Positions 25,578 through 36,863 of a stretch of DNA of 64,000 nt are shown one piece after another. Position 1 is the stretch's first letter, and each line of letters starts with the position of its first letter. Source of the DNA: Nonomuraea turcica (lineage in GTDB: Bacteria > Actinomycetota > Actinomycetes > Streptosporangiales > Streptosporangiaceae); assembly GCF_030718205.1 (NCBI RefSeq), contig NZ_JAUZQF010000006.1, forward strand, positions 1-64,000. Direction: 5' to 3'. Position numbers and translations under genes: made by a program. Under the pieces are notes generated by a model. It saw only the letters and a list, made by a program, of their open reading frames with translations, was not told the origin of the DNA and did not search any database.

Positions 25578-26984
25578 ATGGCCAAGTCAGCCCAGAAGCC
25601 CGGATACCGCTGCGCCGAATGCGGTTGGCGCACCACCAAATGGGTGGGGCGGTGCGGCGAGTGCCAGGCGTGGGGCACGGTCGACGAGGAAGGCGCCCGG
25701 GCCGGCGTCACCATCGTCCAAGGCGGCGCCACCAACGCGCCCGCCGTCCCGATCGGGCAGGTCAAGGCCGAGGTCGCGGCCGCGCGCACGACCGGCGTGG
25801 GCGAGCTCGACCGGGTGCTCGGCGGCGGGCTGGTGGCCGGCGCGGTCGTGCTGCTGGCGGGCGAGCCCGGCATCGGCAAGTCCACGCTCCTGCTGCAGGC
25901 CGCCGCCCGCATCGCCCAGCGCGAGACCGTGCTCTACGTGACGGGCGAGGAGTCGGCCGCCCAAGTGCGGCTGCGAGCCGACCGCATCGCCGCGATCGAG
26001 CCCAACCTCTACCTCGCCGCGGAGACCGAGCTGTCGGCCCTGGTGACGCACGTGGAGAAGGTCCAGCCCACGCTCCTCGTCGTCGACTCGGTGCAGACGG
26101 TCGGCTCCGCGCAGGCCACCGGCGTGCCCGGCGGGGTGACGCAGGTGCGCGAGGTGGCCGCCAATCTCGTGCGTCTGGCCAAGGACCGCAACATGGCCAC
26201 GGTGCTCGTCGGCCACGTCACCAAGGAAGGCTCGATCGCCGGCCCCCGCACGCTCGAGCACCTGGTCGACGTCGTGCTCAACTTCGAGGGCGACCGCCAC
26301 TCCAGGCTCCGCATGGTGCGCGCGATCAAAAACCGGTTCGGCCCCACCGACGAGGTCGGCTGCTTCGACCTGCACGAGCGCGGCATCGAAGGCATCACCG
26401 ACCCGAGCGGCCTGTTCGTCTCCCGGCGCAGCGAGCCGGTGCCCGGCACCTGCGTCACGGTCACGGTCGAGGGCACCCGCCCGCTGCCCGCCGAGGTCCA
26501 GGCCCTGGTCGCGCGCACCGATGCGCAACAGCCCCGGCGCACCTCCTCCGGCCTCGACACCTACCGTGTGCAGATGATCCTGGCGGTCCTGGAGCGCCGG
26601 CTCAACGCCCGCCTCGGCGGCTGCGACGTGTTCACCGCGACCGTGGGAGGCATCAAACTGGCCGACCCCGCCGTGGATCTGTCGGTCATGCTCGCGGTGG
26701 CCAGCGCCGCCGGCGACAAGCCGCTGCCTCCGGGACTGGTGGCCCTGGGCGAAGTGGGCCTGGCCGGTGAGCTGCGCCCAGTCAAGGACGTACGCAGGAG
26801 GTTGACCGAGGCGGCCAGGCTGGGTTTCAAACGCGCACTCGTACCGGCCGGGTCCTTGGAAGACGACGCCCGGCGGCGGGGCGGGCAGCGTGCTCTGGTG
26901 CCTGTGGGGCCTGTGGCGTTCGCGCCCGGGTTCGAGGTGGTTCAGGCGGAGAACGTCTGGGACGCACTCACACACGTCACATAG
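25578..26984 (+). CDS. radA: DNA repair protein RadA
   Basis: A 468-residue RecA-like branch-migration ATPase. It has the N-terminal zinc finger CAECGWRTTKWVGRCGEC, the Walker A motif GEPGIGKST, the RadA-specific KNRFG motif (IKNRFGPTDEVG) and a C-terminal Lon-like domain. RadA processes recombination intermediates. ATG 25578 is chosen; TACCCT (25565-25570) lies seven bases upstream, so the mRNA may be leaderless. disA follows 41 bases downstream, the usual bacterial pairing. Confidence 0.95.
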   Translation: MAKSAQKPGYRCAECGWRTTKWVGRCGECQAWGTVDEEGARAGVTIVQGGATNAPAVPIGQVKAEVAAARTTGVGELDRVLGGGLVAGAVVLLAGEPGIGKSTLLLQAAARIAQRETVLYVTGEESAAQVRLRADRIAAIEPNLYLAAETELSALVTHVEKVQPTLLVVDSVQTVGSAQATGVPGGVTQVREVAANLVRLAKDRNMATVLVGHVTKEGSIAGPRTLEHLVDVVLNFEGDRHSRLRMVRAIKNRFGPTDEVGCFDLHERGIEGITDPSGLFVSRRSEPVPGTCVTVTVEGTRPLPAEVQALVARTDAQQPRRTSSGLDTYRVQMILAVLERRLNARLGGCDVFTATVGGIKLADPAVDLSVMLAVASAAGDKPLPPGLVALGEVGLAGELRPVKDVRRRLTEAARLGFKRALVPAGSLEDDARRRGGQRALVPVGPVAFAPGFEVVQAENVWDALTHVT

Positions 26985-27025
26985 CACGGCTAAGCTGACG
27001 GTTGACCGATCGACACGGGGGTCAG

Positions 27026-28102
27026 GTGGATAGGAGTCTGGACGAACGTCGTCGCGAAGCCCTGGCCGCTGTGGCCCCGGGCACACCGTTGCGCGACGGC
27101 CTCGAGCGGATTCTGCGTGGGCAGACCGGCGGGTTGATCGTGCTCGGCTACAACCGGGATGTCGAGGAGCTCTGCAGCGGCGGTTTCGAGCTCGACGTCG
27201 ATTTCTCCGCCACCCGGCTGCGCGAGCTGGCCAAGATGGACGGCGCGATCGTGCTGAGCGACGACCACAAGATCGTGCGCGCCGCCGTGCACCTCGTGCC
27301 CGACCCCGCGATCCCCACCGACGAGGCCGGCACCCGCCACCGCACCGCCCAGCGGGTCGCCAGGCAGACCGGGCTGCCCATCATCGCGATCAGCAAATCG
27401 ATGCGGATCATCGCGCTCTACCTTGACGGCATTCGCTACGTGCTGGAGGAGTCCGCGGCCATCCTCTCCAAGGCCAACCAGGCTCTGGCCACCCTAGAGC
27501 GCTACAAGCACCGCCTGGACGAGGTCTCCGGCACCCTGTCGGCTCTGGAGATCGAGGACCTGGTCACCGTCAGAGACGTGGCCGCCGTCGTCCAGCGCCT
27601 CGAAATGGTCCGGCGCATCTCCGACGAGATCAAGGGCTACGTGGTGGAGCTGGGCACCGACGGCCGCCTGCTGTCCCTGCAGCTCGACGAGCTCGTGGCG
27701 GGTGTGGACTCCGAACGCGAGCTGGTGATCCGCGACTACCTCCCCGCCCCCTCCGCGCGCCGCCAGAGGCGCCTGGTGGACGCGATGCACGACCTCGACA
27801 CGCTGTCAGGCAACGAGCTCTTGGACCTCTCGGCCGTCGCCCACGTCCTCGGCCACCACGGCTCCGACAAGCTGGACAGCCCGGTCAGCCCGCGCGGATT
27901 CCGCCTGCTCGCCAAGGTCCCCCGCCTGCCCGCGACGGTGGTGGACCGCCTGGTCAACCACTTCGGCAGCCTGCAGAAGCTGCTGGCGGCCAGCATCGAC
28001 GATCTGCAGGCGGTGGGCGGCGTCGGCGAGTCCCGCGCCCGCAGTGTCCGCGAGGGCCTGTCCCGCCTCGCCGAATCCTCCATCCTCGAACGCTACGTAT
28101 AA
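27026..28102 (+). CDS. disA: DNA integrity scanning protein DisA (diadenylate cyclase)
   Basis: A 358-residue enzyme that makes cyclic di-AMP while scanning DNA for branched structures. The catalytic MDGAIVLS and GTRHRTAQR motifs are intact, and a helix-hairpin-helix DNA-binding domain ends the protein ([18 protein letters not shown]). GTG 27026 is preferred; an in-frame TTG at 27002 is possible. It pairs with radA upstream. A c-di-AMP riboswitch later in the window (39892-40048) is a likely user of its product. Confidence 0.94.
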   Translation: MDRSLDERRREALAAVAPGTPLRDGLERILRGQTGGLIVLGYNRDVEELCSGGFELDVDFSATRLRELAKMDGAIVLSDDHKIVRAAVHLVPDPAIPTDEAGTRHRTAQRVARQTGLPIIAISKSMRIIALYLDGIRYVLEESAAILSKANQALATLERYKHRLDEVSGTLSALEIEDLVTVRDVAAVVQRLEMVRRISDEIKGYVVELGTDGRLLSLQLDELVAGVDSERELVIRDYLPAPSARRQRRLVDAMHDLDTLSGNELLDLSAVAHVLGHHGSDKLDSPVSPRGFRLLAKVPRLPATVVDRLVNHFGSLQKLLAASIDDLQAVGGVGESRARSVREGLSRLAESSILERYV

Positions 28103-28117
28103 CCCGACTCTGACGAT

Positions 28118-28792
28118 CTAGCGCAGGTGGAAGACGCCCTTGGTGCTGCGTAGCTTGCCCAGGCGGACAGTGGCCACGTAGGTGCCGGGCAGGGCGGCCG
28201 CCGGGGTGGAGCGGCAGTCGCTGCTGGAGCGGCGGCGGTCCCAGCTCAGTGTCCGCACGTACGGCACGCCCCGCTGCAACTGCTTGATGTCGGTTCCCGG
28301 GCCGCTGACGCAGTCGGCCGTGGACCAGATGCGATCCGCGCCCGAGGTGATGCGGATCTCCATGGCCCGCGGTCCCACGTCGGCCGTGCACATCACGGGT
28401 CCCGTGTTCACCAGCGTGACCACGAAGGCGGGCTGGGCGCCGGCTGCGTAGATCTTGTCCTTGCCGGCCTGGAGGCTGAGCACCAGATCTTCCTCGGCGC
28501 AGGGCTCGCCGGGCCGTTTGTGGCGCGCGACGGGGGTCGGCGTGCTCGGGCTGGGGGTGGGTGTCGGGCTGGCCGTGCCCATGGCGAGCGTACGCAGGCC
28601 CGCCAGCAACGGATCGGTGGTGGGCGTCGCGCTCGGTGAGGACTGGGCGCTGGACTTGCGTTCCGGTCCGCTGCCCCCGCTGGAACACGCCCACGCCACC
28701 ACGGCCACCACGACGAGCACCGCCACCAGCACGCTCATGCGCCGCCGCCAGTAGACGTCACCGCCGTCCTCACGCATCGTGTCCGGATCCAT
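28118..28792 (-). CDS. Membrane-anchored or lipid-anchored secreted protein
   Basis: A 224-residue exported protein. After a short cytoplasmic Arg-rich start (VYWRRRMSVLVAV), one hydrophobic segment runs to AVVAWACSSGG; the Cys there gives a lipobox-like site. A long Pro/Thr/Ser linker follows, then a compact beta-sandwich-like domain (VLSLQAGKDKIYAAGAQPAF, RAMEIRITSGADRIW) with four cysteines. This resembles DUF4232-type extracellular domains but the match is not certain. ATG 28792 is chosen; earlier in-frame starts lack support. Confidence 0.72.
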   Translation of the reverse strand: MDPDTMREDGGDVYWRRRMSVLVAVLVVVAVVAWACSSGGSGPERKSSAQSSPSATPTTDPLLAGLRTLAMGTASPTPTPSPSTPTPVARHKRPGEPCAEEDLVLSLQAGKDKIYAAGAQPAFVVTLVNTGPVMCTADVGPRAMEIRITSGADRIWSTADCVSGPGTDIKQLQRGVPYVRTLSWDRRRSSSDCRSTPAAALPGTYVATVRLGKLRSTKGVFHLR

Positions 28793-28870
28793 ACGCACAG
28801 CATGGTAATTCGGCGGGCACTTAGAGTGACGACACGCCGAAATCATTCACGGAGCCATACCCTTGACCGC

Positions 28871-29746
28871 GTGGCTGATCCGAAAACGTTGCACGGGCCT
28901 GTACTCAATTGGTACGAGGACAACGCGAGGGACCTTCCCTGGCGGGCGGCCGGTGCGACGCCGTGGGGAGTGCTGGTCAGCGAGATCATGCTCCAGCAGA
29001 CCCCGGTCGTCCGGGTGCTGCCCGTGTGGCATGACTGGATGGCCCGCTGGCCCACCCCCAAAGATCTTGCCGCCGAGCAGCCGGGCGAGGCCGTACGCCA
29101 CTGGGGCAGGCTCGGCTACCCGCGCCGGGCGCTGCGCCTGCACGCCTGCGCCAGGGCCATCACCGACGAGCACGGCGGCGAGGTGCCGGCCGACCACGCG
29201 ACCCTGCTGTCGCTGCCCGGCATCGGCGAGTACACCGCCGCCGCGGTCGCCAGCTTCGCCTACGGCGGCCGGCACGCCGTTCTGGACACGAACGTCCGCC
29301 GGGTGTTCGCCAGGGCCGTACGCGCGGAGGAATACCCGCCCACGGCCACGTCGGCGGCCGAGCGGCGGCTGGCGGAGAGCCTTCTGCCCGAGCTGGGCGC
29401 GGCCCGCTGGGGCGTGGCGGTGATGGAGCTGGGCGCGCTGGTCTGCACGGCCAGGGCGCCGCGTTGCGCGGACTGCCCGATCATGGACGTCTGCGCGTGG
29501 CGCCTGGCCGGCAAGCCCCCGCACGCCGGCCCGGCGCGCAAGGGCCAGACGTACGCGGGCACCGACCGCCAGTGCCGCGGCCGGCTGCTCGCGGTGTTGC
29601 GCGCCGCCCACGGTCCGGTTCCCAAGGAGGCACTGGACGTGGTGTGGGACGACGCGGTGCAACGCGAGCGCGCCCTGGACGGCCTGATCGCGGACGGCCT
29701 GGCCGAAGCACTCGAGGACGGCACCTACCGCTTGCCCCACGCCTGA
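28871..29746 (+). CDS. mutY: A/G-specific adenine glycosylase
   Basis: A 291-residue DNA glycosylase that removes adenine mispaired with 8-oxoguanine. Catalytic Glu38 (SEIMLQQTPVVRV), the helix-hairpin-helix LLSLPGIGEYTAAAVASFAYG region, Asp139 (LDTNVRR) and the 4Fe-4S ligands Cys192/199/202/208 (C-x6-C-x2-C-x5-C) are all present. The protein is short at the C-terminus and seems to lack the NUDIX-like MutT domain, as is usual in actinomycetes. GTG 28871 is chosen; longer starts exist. Confidence 0.94.
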   Translation: MADPKTLHGPVLNWYEDNARDLPWRAAGATPWGVLVSEIMLQQTPVVRVLPVWHDWMARWPTPKDLAAEQPGEAVRHWGRLGYPRRALRLHACARAITDEHGGEVPADHATLLSLPGIGEYTAAAVASFAYGGRHAVLDTNVRRVFARAVRAEEYPPTATSAAERRLAESLLPELGAARWGVAVMELGALVCTARAPRCADCPIMDVCAWRLAGKPPHAGPARKGQTYAGTDRQCRGRLLAVLRAAHGPVPKEALDVVWDDAVQRERALDGLIADGLAEALEDGTYRLPHA

Positions 29747-29799
29747 CCGGCCACCCCTTCAGCACGCCCACAGGGCGGCACGAGCCGTTCAGCGGCGAA

Positions 29800-30177
29800 T
29801 CAGCCGATCCACGGCGGAACGCCCAGGTCGGCCCCATCGGCGGACATGGCCCTGGCGCCGGCCGAGGCCGTCACGACGGCGGTGTATCCGGCGGCCGGGT
29901 CGGCCAGCACCTGCCGCGCCGTCCGGGCGGGCATGACGACGGTGTCACCGGCGGCCACGGCGTACTTCTCCCCGCCCAGCTCGACGGTCGCCGCGCCCTC
30001 GATCCAGGTCCACACCTGCTCGACGTCGAAGTTATGCACCGGCCCGACGGCGCCGGGACGGGCGTCGACGCGCCAGAGGGAGCGCTCGGCGCCGCCCTGC
30101 GTCGGCGAGGCGAACGTCGTCATGATCCCGCTGGCCGTCTCCGATCGCCGCGCGTCAGCGGCGCGAATAACAGTCAT
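29800..30177 (-). CDS. Cupin-domain protein
   Basis: A 125-residue beta-barrel protein. The cupin motif is VGPVHNFDVEQVWTWIEG followed by VELGGEKYAVAAGDTVVMP. It keeps one His and a Glu or Gln, but not the full H-x-H-x4-E set, so metal binding is possible and not certain. It is divergent from the marR gene at 30242, and the operator pair between them suggests that MarR controls it. Function unknown. Confidence 0.82.
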   Translation of the reverse strand: MTVIRAADARRSETASGIMTTFASPTQGGAERSLWRVDARPGAVGPVHNFDVEQVWTWIEGAATVELGGEKYAVAAGDTVVMPARTARQVLADPAAGYTAVVTASAGARAMSADGADLGVPPWIG

Positions 30178-30197
30178 CTCTTGAAACCCCTAAGATA

Positions 30198-30239
30198 GGC
30201 AACCACGTTGTCCACCGATATAGTTAACCAGGTTGTCTA
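30198..30239. promoter_or_regulatory. Twin operators between cupin and marR genes
   Basis: GGCAACCACGTTGTCC (30198-30213) and TTAACCAGGTTGTCTA (30224-30239) share the dyad AACCA-GTTGT and are 25 bp apart. A TATAAT immediately follows, overlapping the marR ATG, so the true marR start or promoter needs care. Probable binding sites for the MarR protein. Confidence 0.6.
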
Positions 30240-30241
30240 TA

Positions 30242-30712
30242 ATGTCAAGCGACACCCCGGGTTTCGAATTGCCACTACGCCTGCTGCTGGCGTTCCGAGC
30301 GCTCATCGACGAGCTCCACGCCGAGCTGTCCCGGCAGGGCCATCCGGACATCCGCCCTATGCACGGATTCGTCATGCAGGCCATCGGGCCGGAGGGCACC
30401 ACGGCCGTCGAACTGGGCCGTACGCTCGGCGTGTCCAAGCAGGCAGCCGGCAAGACCATCGACACACTGGAGCGGATCGGCTACGTCGAACGCACCGCCG
30501 ACCCGCGTGACACGCGCCGCAAGATCGTCCGCCTCACTCCGTACGGGATGGACGCGCTCGGCCGCTCGGCCCGCATCTTCGACGCCCTGCGCGCCCGCTG
30601 GGCCGGCGAGCTGGGCGAGGACCGCCTCCGGGCCCTGGAGTCCGACCTGCGCAAGCTCACCCCGGCCAACCCGTGGCGCCTGGACATGCCAGGCTGGTTC
30701 GGCACCCTCTAG
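30242..30712 (+). CDS. MarR-family regulator
   Basis: A 156-residue winged-helix regulator. The recognition helix lies in TTAVELGRTLGVSKQAAGKT (about residues 58-77), the wing in TADPRDTRRKIVRLT. It is divergent from the cupin gene and separated from it by twin dyads, the usual MarR arrangement. ATG 30242 is chosen, although an in-frame TTG (30233) and an overlapping TATAAT make it uncertain. Ligand unknown. Confidence 0.87.
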   Translation: MSSDTPGFELPLRLLLAFRALIDELHAELSRQGHPDIRPMHGFVMQAIGPEGTTAVELGRTLGVSKQAAGKTIDTLERIGYVERTADPRDTRRKIVRLTPYGMDALGRSARIFDALRARWAGELGEDRLRALESDLRKLTPANPWRLDMPGWFGTL

Positions 30713-30722
30713 AAGGGCTGAA

Positions 30723-30757
30723 GGCCCGGGCTCGCGAGCTTCGCACGAGCCCAGGCC
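30723..30757. terminator. Bidirectional terminator hairpin
   Basis: GGCCCGGGCTCG and CGAGCCCAGGCC form a 12-bp stem with one mismatch, between the convergent marR (ends 30712) and EboE-like (ends 30760) genes. Confidence 0.7.
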
Positions 30758-30759
30758 CC

Positions 30760-31698
30760 TCAGGCGGCCAGCTGCAGGCCCAGACTGGTGAGGTTGGTAC
30801 GGGCCCAGGCCAGCTCCTCGGCCAGCATCGACACCAGCGCGCCCGGTCCCTTGGCCCGCCCGGGAACGATCAGGTTGTGCGTCTCGACCTCGATGTGCGC
30901 GCTCCCGCTCACCGCGCCCGACAACATCGCCGTCAGCGTGTCGTGCAGCACCGCGCCGGTGTTCGTGGTATCGCCCGTGTGGTTGTGTACGTGCCCCAGC
31001 TTGACGACAGGGGCCCCGGCCTCCGCCAGGCCCTTCAGTGTCGCCCCCGCCTCCTCGGTCCCGCAGGCGAGATGACAGGCGTCCAGGCACACGCCCAGGT
31101 GCTCGGAGTCGATCCCGCACACCCGCTCGAGCGCCTGCTCCGTGGTCTCCAGCACGCACCCGGGCCACGGCTCGAACCCGACCCTGATCGTCTTGCCGGT
31201 GACGCTGTAGATGCCGCGCAGCTCGCGGGCGAGCCGCTCCAGGCGCCGGGTGGCGATCGCGTGCAGGTCGGCGGGCCAGTCGCGACGCCAGCCGATCGGA
31301 ATCGTCGAGATGCTACCGAACCGCACGTCGTCGGGCAGCAGGAAGGCCAGGATCTTGGCCAGCGCCATGGTGTAGCGGTATCGCTCCGGCTTGGCCCAGT
31401 CGGGGCCGGGGACCTCCTGGTTGCGGCCGCCGGTGCCGTTGAGGCTCACGACCTCGAGGCCGCGCTCCTCCAAGGAGCGGCGCAGCCGTACGAGCTCGAT
31501 GCGGTCGGCCGTGAGGTGGTCGGCGACGCTCGGCGAGAGCCACAGCCCGATGCCCATCCGCTCCACGCCCAGCCGCTTGCGCACCGGGACCGCGTAGCGG
31601 GTCAGGTGCGCGATCAGGTTTTCCAGATCCTCGGCAGGATGGACGCCTGCGTTGTAGGCGAGGTGTACCAGCGTTCCGTCATCGTGACGCAGGCGCAT
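30760..31698 (-). CDS. EboE-like TIM-barrel protein
   Basis: A 312-residue xylose-isomerase-like TIM barrel. The start, LVHLAYNAGVHPAEDLENLI, the loop VVSLNGTG and the segment FGSISTIPIGW match what I know of EboE, a member of eboABCDEF clusters, whose products are thought to move or process prenylated or indole-alkaloid-type metabolites. Here no other ebo gene is adjacent. Barrel metal ligands appear in GFEPWPGCVLET, CLDACHLACG and HVHNHTGD. ATG 31698 has GGAGGA ahead. Function remains open. Confidence 0.7.
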   Translation of the reverse strand: MRLRHDDGTLVHLAYNAGVHPAEDLENLIAHLTRYAVPVRKRLGVERMGIGLWLSPSVADHLTADRIELVRLRRSLEERGLEVVSLNGTGGRNQEVPGPDWAKPERYRYTMALAKILAFLLPDDVRFGSISTIPIGWRRDWPADLHAIATRRLERLARELRGIYSVTGKTIRVGFEPWPGCVLETTEQALERVCGIDSEHLGVCLDACHLACGTEEAGATLKGLAEAGAPVVKLGHVHNHTGDTTNTGAVLHDTLTAMLSGAVSGSAHIEVETHNLIVPGRAKGPGALVSMLAEELAWARTNLTSLGLQLAA

Positions 31699-32498
31699 CG
31701 GTTTCCTCCACGGCTTGCTTTGTGTGTTCCCGTCGCCTGCCCCAGACGAGCGCGAACCTGGTCGAGCATGCCTGCTCTTGGGTGGCTCACGCGTCCGCCC
31801 TGAGTTGATTCCCGGCTACTCCCTTGGGAGCAGTCCCCAACCTAGGAACACGATCTTGTGGCTCACTTGGATGAGACTTGGCGAAGCTCTACGCAGTGTA
31901 GTACTACTCGCGGTGGTGGTATAGCCGCCCATCCAACAATTAGGCAACGACCAAATTCACCCGCTTTGCCCCCTTTGCCCCGCTTAACGTATTTATACCT
32001 GCCGGCCGCGCCAACCCCCACGCCTCCATCGAGCGTCACTCGCTCCGCGGCACACGTCGGCCACAGCGCCTACCGCGCCCCAGCCCCGCCACAGCGCCTA
32101 CCGCGCCATAACCCCTTCCGCGCCACAGCGCTCGTCGCGCACATTCAGACGCCGCGCACATCGGACGCCGCGCACTGCGGCGCCGCGCACATCACACGCC
32201 GCGCACTGCGGCGCCGACGCCCGCCATCGGATGCGGCCAGCACCCATGGACGCCGCACACGGCGGCCACGGAGCACACCAGACGCGGCGCACATCGGCCG
32301 GGGCGCGCTCGGCGCCTACGTCGGCACCGCAGTGCCGACGGCCGCCGTCGGATGTGGCCGGCACCATGGACGCCACCCCCGCCGGCGCCGCGGCGTGCTG
32401 GGGCCGGCGACGCCAGTGGGCGTGCGCCGTCGGCATCAGGAACGCGAGACACGCGCTGCCGGGATTGGGCCGAAGGTATGACCTCCGGACGCGCGAAA
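31699..32498. other. Gene-poor region with degenerate repeats
   Basis: About 800 bases with no credible gene. From about 32060 it is made of decayed repeats: CACAGCGCCTACCGCGCC appears twice (near 32062 and 32090), GACGCCGCGCAC recurs several times between about 32150 and 32210, and a 33-base stretch at about 32222 recurs imperfectly at 32348. A 10-bp palindrome, GTAGTACTAC, lies at 31898-31907. Long open frames here run through repeats in several frames and I do not believe them. Confidence 0.6.
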
Positions 32499-32525
32499 GC
32501 CCCCGTGTGAGGACCACACGGGGGC
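32499..32525 (-). terminator. clpC terminator
   Basis: An 11-bp perfect stem, GCCCCCGTGTG / CACACGGGGGC, with an AGGAC loop, 23 bases past the clpC stop. On the minus strand TTTCGC follows. Confidence 0.85.
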
Positions 32526-32548
32526 CGTCGTCGCGCGAAGCGGTCCCG

Positions 32549-35050
<2,502 letters not shown>

Positions 35051-35917
35051 CTCGTCGCTCCTCACAGAGCGGTCAGTCAGGCCGGTAAATCCGGTCCCGT
35101 CCTCCCGCATGCTAGCCCTGGCTCGGCGAACCGTGCCCACTCGCCGCTGACACGCTCTATAGCAGACACGTTCCCCGAGAGCAGGGCGTTCACCCTCCAT
35201 CCAACTACTGTTCGGGGGTGACGTGTTCCCGATACGCCGCAAGCGAACGATGTTTAGGGTGCTTCACGTCGGCAGCACTAAATTGCCGTCCGCGGCGTAC
35301 GCAGATCAACACGCGCCGGCCACCGGACGCTTCGGGCGGACCGGCGTCAGCCGGCCCGCGCCCGCGCATCTCCGATGCCACGTCCGTATCTGTTACGCAA
35401 TCATCCTATGTCCCCACGCAATGGTTGGCCAAGTGCGCGCACTACGCCCTGAACAGGACACGGCACCTACCGCACTCTCATGAAATTCTCATCCGGTCAG
35501 CCGGGTTACCGACCTCATCAGGCACGACTGTCCAAGTGGTCACGGCATTCCCGGCAGGATGCACCTGGGGAGCCCCGGCATTGTGCGGCACATGCCCTGG
35601 GGAGCGGGTTTTGCCCGGTGCCACACGCGCGTGAGTCGAGATCCCGGATTAGAGCCGGTCTCAGGTTTTACTCAACGCGGATGAGCGGCTCGATACCTCA
35701 TTCAACGTATGTTCGGGCGGCTCGATCCCGGCAAACGCCGGGCCGCCCTCCGCAAGCACCGCTCTCCTGGAACGGGCCATCGTGGGGATTCACCATTCGG
35801 GCGCGCGGAGCGCGACACCATCACATATGCGGGCACCTGCCGGTGAAACGACGCCGGACATGGTCCACAACACACGGCCAAAACGCCCGCATATGGGGAG
35901 TTAGAGATCATCCTCTT
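35051..35917. other. Long regulatory region upstream of clpC
   Basis: About 870 bases without a believable gene; open frames in it lack codon bias and ribosome-binding sites. It should contain the clpC promoter(s): TATAGA near 35156-35161 (minus) and a GCGAAC-type dyad at 35232-35248. I see nothing else certain. Confidence 0.45.
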
Positions 35918-35940
35918 GGTGTTCCGGCATTCGGAACACC
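35918..35940 (-). terminator. Hairpin downstream of lsr2
   Basis: A 9-bp perfect stem, GGTGTTCCG / CGGAACACC, with a GCATT loop, about 80 bases past the lsr2 stop. Probably a terminator, possibly acting with the inverted repeat at 35952-36002. Confidence 0.6.
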
Positions 35941-35951
35941 CTAGAGACGAT

Positions 35952-36002
35952 CATGCGCTTATGGCGGCCGCCGGGGTCCAAGGCGAACATCATAAGCGCA
36001 TG
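35952..36002. repeat. 12-bp perfect inverted repeat just past lsr2
   Basis: CATGCGCTTATG (35952-35963) and CATAAGCGCATG (35991-36002) enclose 27 bases. It lies 18 bases after the lsr2 stop and could form a long hairpin in the mRNA 3' end or bind a protein. Confidence 0.65.
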
Positions 36003-36019
36003 GTCGTGAGTTGGCTCGA

Positions 36020-36352
36020 TCAGTGAGCCGCCTCGTACTTCTCGACGACCGTGGAGGCGATACGGCCTCGCTCGCTGACCGGGAGCCCGTGGGCCTTGGC
36101 CCACTGACGGATCTCGGAGCTCTTCTCGCGGCTCATCGCACGGCTCCCGCCACGGCCACGACGACGCGTGGCCACGGCACCTGCCCGGCGCGCGTTCTGC
36201 ACGAAAGGCGTGAGCGCGTCCCTCAGCTTCTTGGCGTTAAGGTCGCTGAGGTCAATCTCATAGGAGGAGCCGTCAATAGCGAAGCTCACCGTCTCATTGG
36301 CCTCGCCCCCATCGAGGTCATCGATGAGAATCTCCTGGATCTGCTTGGCCAT
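36020..36352 (-). CDS. lsr2: Nucleoid-associated silencer Lsr2
   Basis: A 110-residue H-NS-like protein that bridges AT-rich DNA and silences foreign genes. The N-terminal dimerisation domain opens with MAKQIQEILIDDLDG; the C-terminal helical domain ends with the minor-groove hook RGR (residues 95-97) in VSERGRIAST. An Arg-rich linker ([12 protein letters not shown]) joins them. Length is normal. The next gene upstream is a 48-residue membrane peptide about 100 bases away. Two hairpins follow the gene. Confidence 0.95.
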   Translation of the reverse strand: MAKQIQEILIDDLDGGEANETVSFAIDGSSYEIDLSDLNAKKLRDALTPFVQNARRAGAVATRRRGRGGSRAMSREKSSEIRQWAKAHGLPVSERGRIASTVVEKYEAAH

Positions 36353-36456
36353 GTACGCAATCCTTTCGCGGGCATTGTTTCATTCGCCTGCCCAAACATA
36401 TACCCGGAAAGGCCCTGAGACAATTCAGCGCTGCGGGGATTCGGCTGACTAGCCGA

Positions 36457-36603
36457 TCAGTTCTGCTTCTCGGCCGGCTCCTCGCCGTTACGGTGCCGCC
36501 TGGGGCCCTCGGCGCGGACCAACTTCACTACGCCAAAGATGAAGGCTCCACCGACCACGACCGGGGGGATGAGCGCTGACAATACGTCTGTTAGGGCTTC
36601 CAT
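36457..36603 (-). CDS. 48-residue single-span membrane peptide
   Basis: A small gene on the strand of lsr2 and just ahead of it. The product, MEALTDVLSALIPPVVVGGA..., has one hydrophobic segment (about residues 8-29) and then a basic, charged tail (LVRAEGPRRHRNGEEPAEKQ). GAGG lies five bases before the ATG, and codon choice is actinomycete-like. I recall similar peptides encoded next to lsr2 in related genomes. Function unknown; a membrane regulator or protein partner is possible. Confidence 0.72.
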   Translation of the reverse strand: MEALTDVLSALIPPVVVGGAFIFGVVKLVRAEGPRRHRNGEEPAEKQN

Positions 36604-36863
36604 TCGTCCTCGCCTCCACGGCTAGCGGGGTTTCGGGGGCGCTATATGAGCGCGTGCGCGGCCCGGAGGAGCGCGACGGTCCTCATGAGCAAGGCGACAA
36701 CCGCCCTCACCCGACCATAGCGGCACACAGATGCCCTGCATGCGGCAGGTGCGCCAACATCCGGCAACCCGGACGCCCCATAGCCTAATGCCAGTCTCTC
36801 CAGGCTCCTTACCGGATCAAGGGAAAATTTTGCGATAAGGCGTCGGCGCAGGCCCCGGAAGGC

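Noticed and set aside
35232..35248. A confident ClgR box upstream of clpC
   Set aside because: ATACGC-CGCAA-GCGAAC matches only one half-site well; kept as a hint in the clpC entry and not called as a feature.
35480..35944. A 154-codon frame in the clpC upstream region
   Set aside because: Low codon bias, many rare amino-acid runs, no ribosome-binding site and it crosses a terminator-like hairpin.
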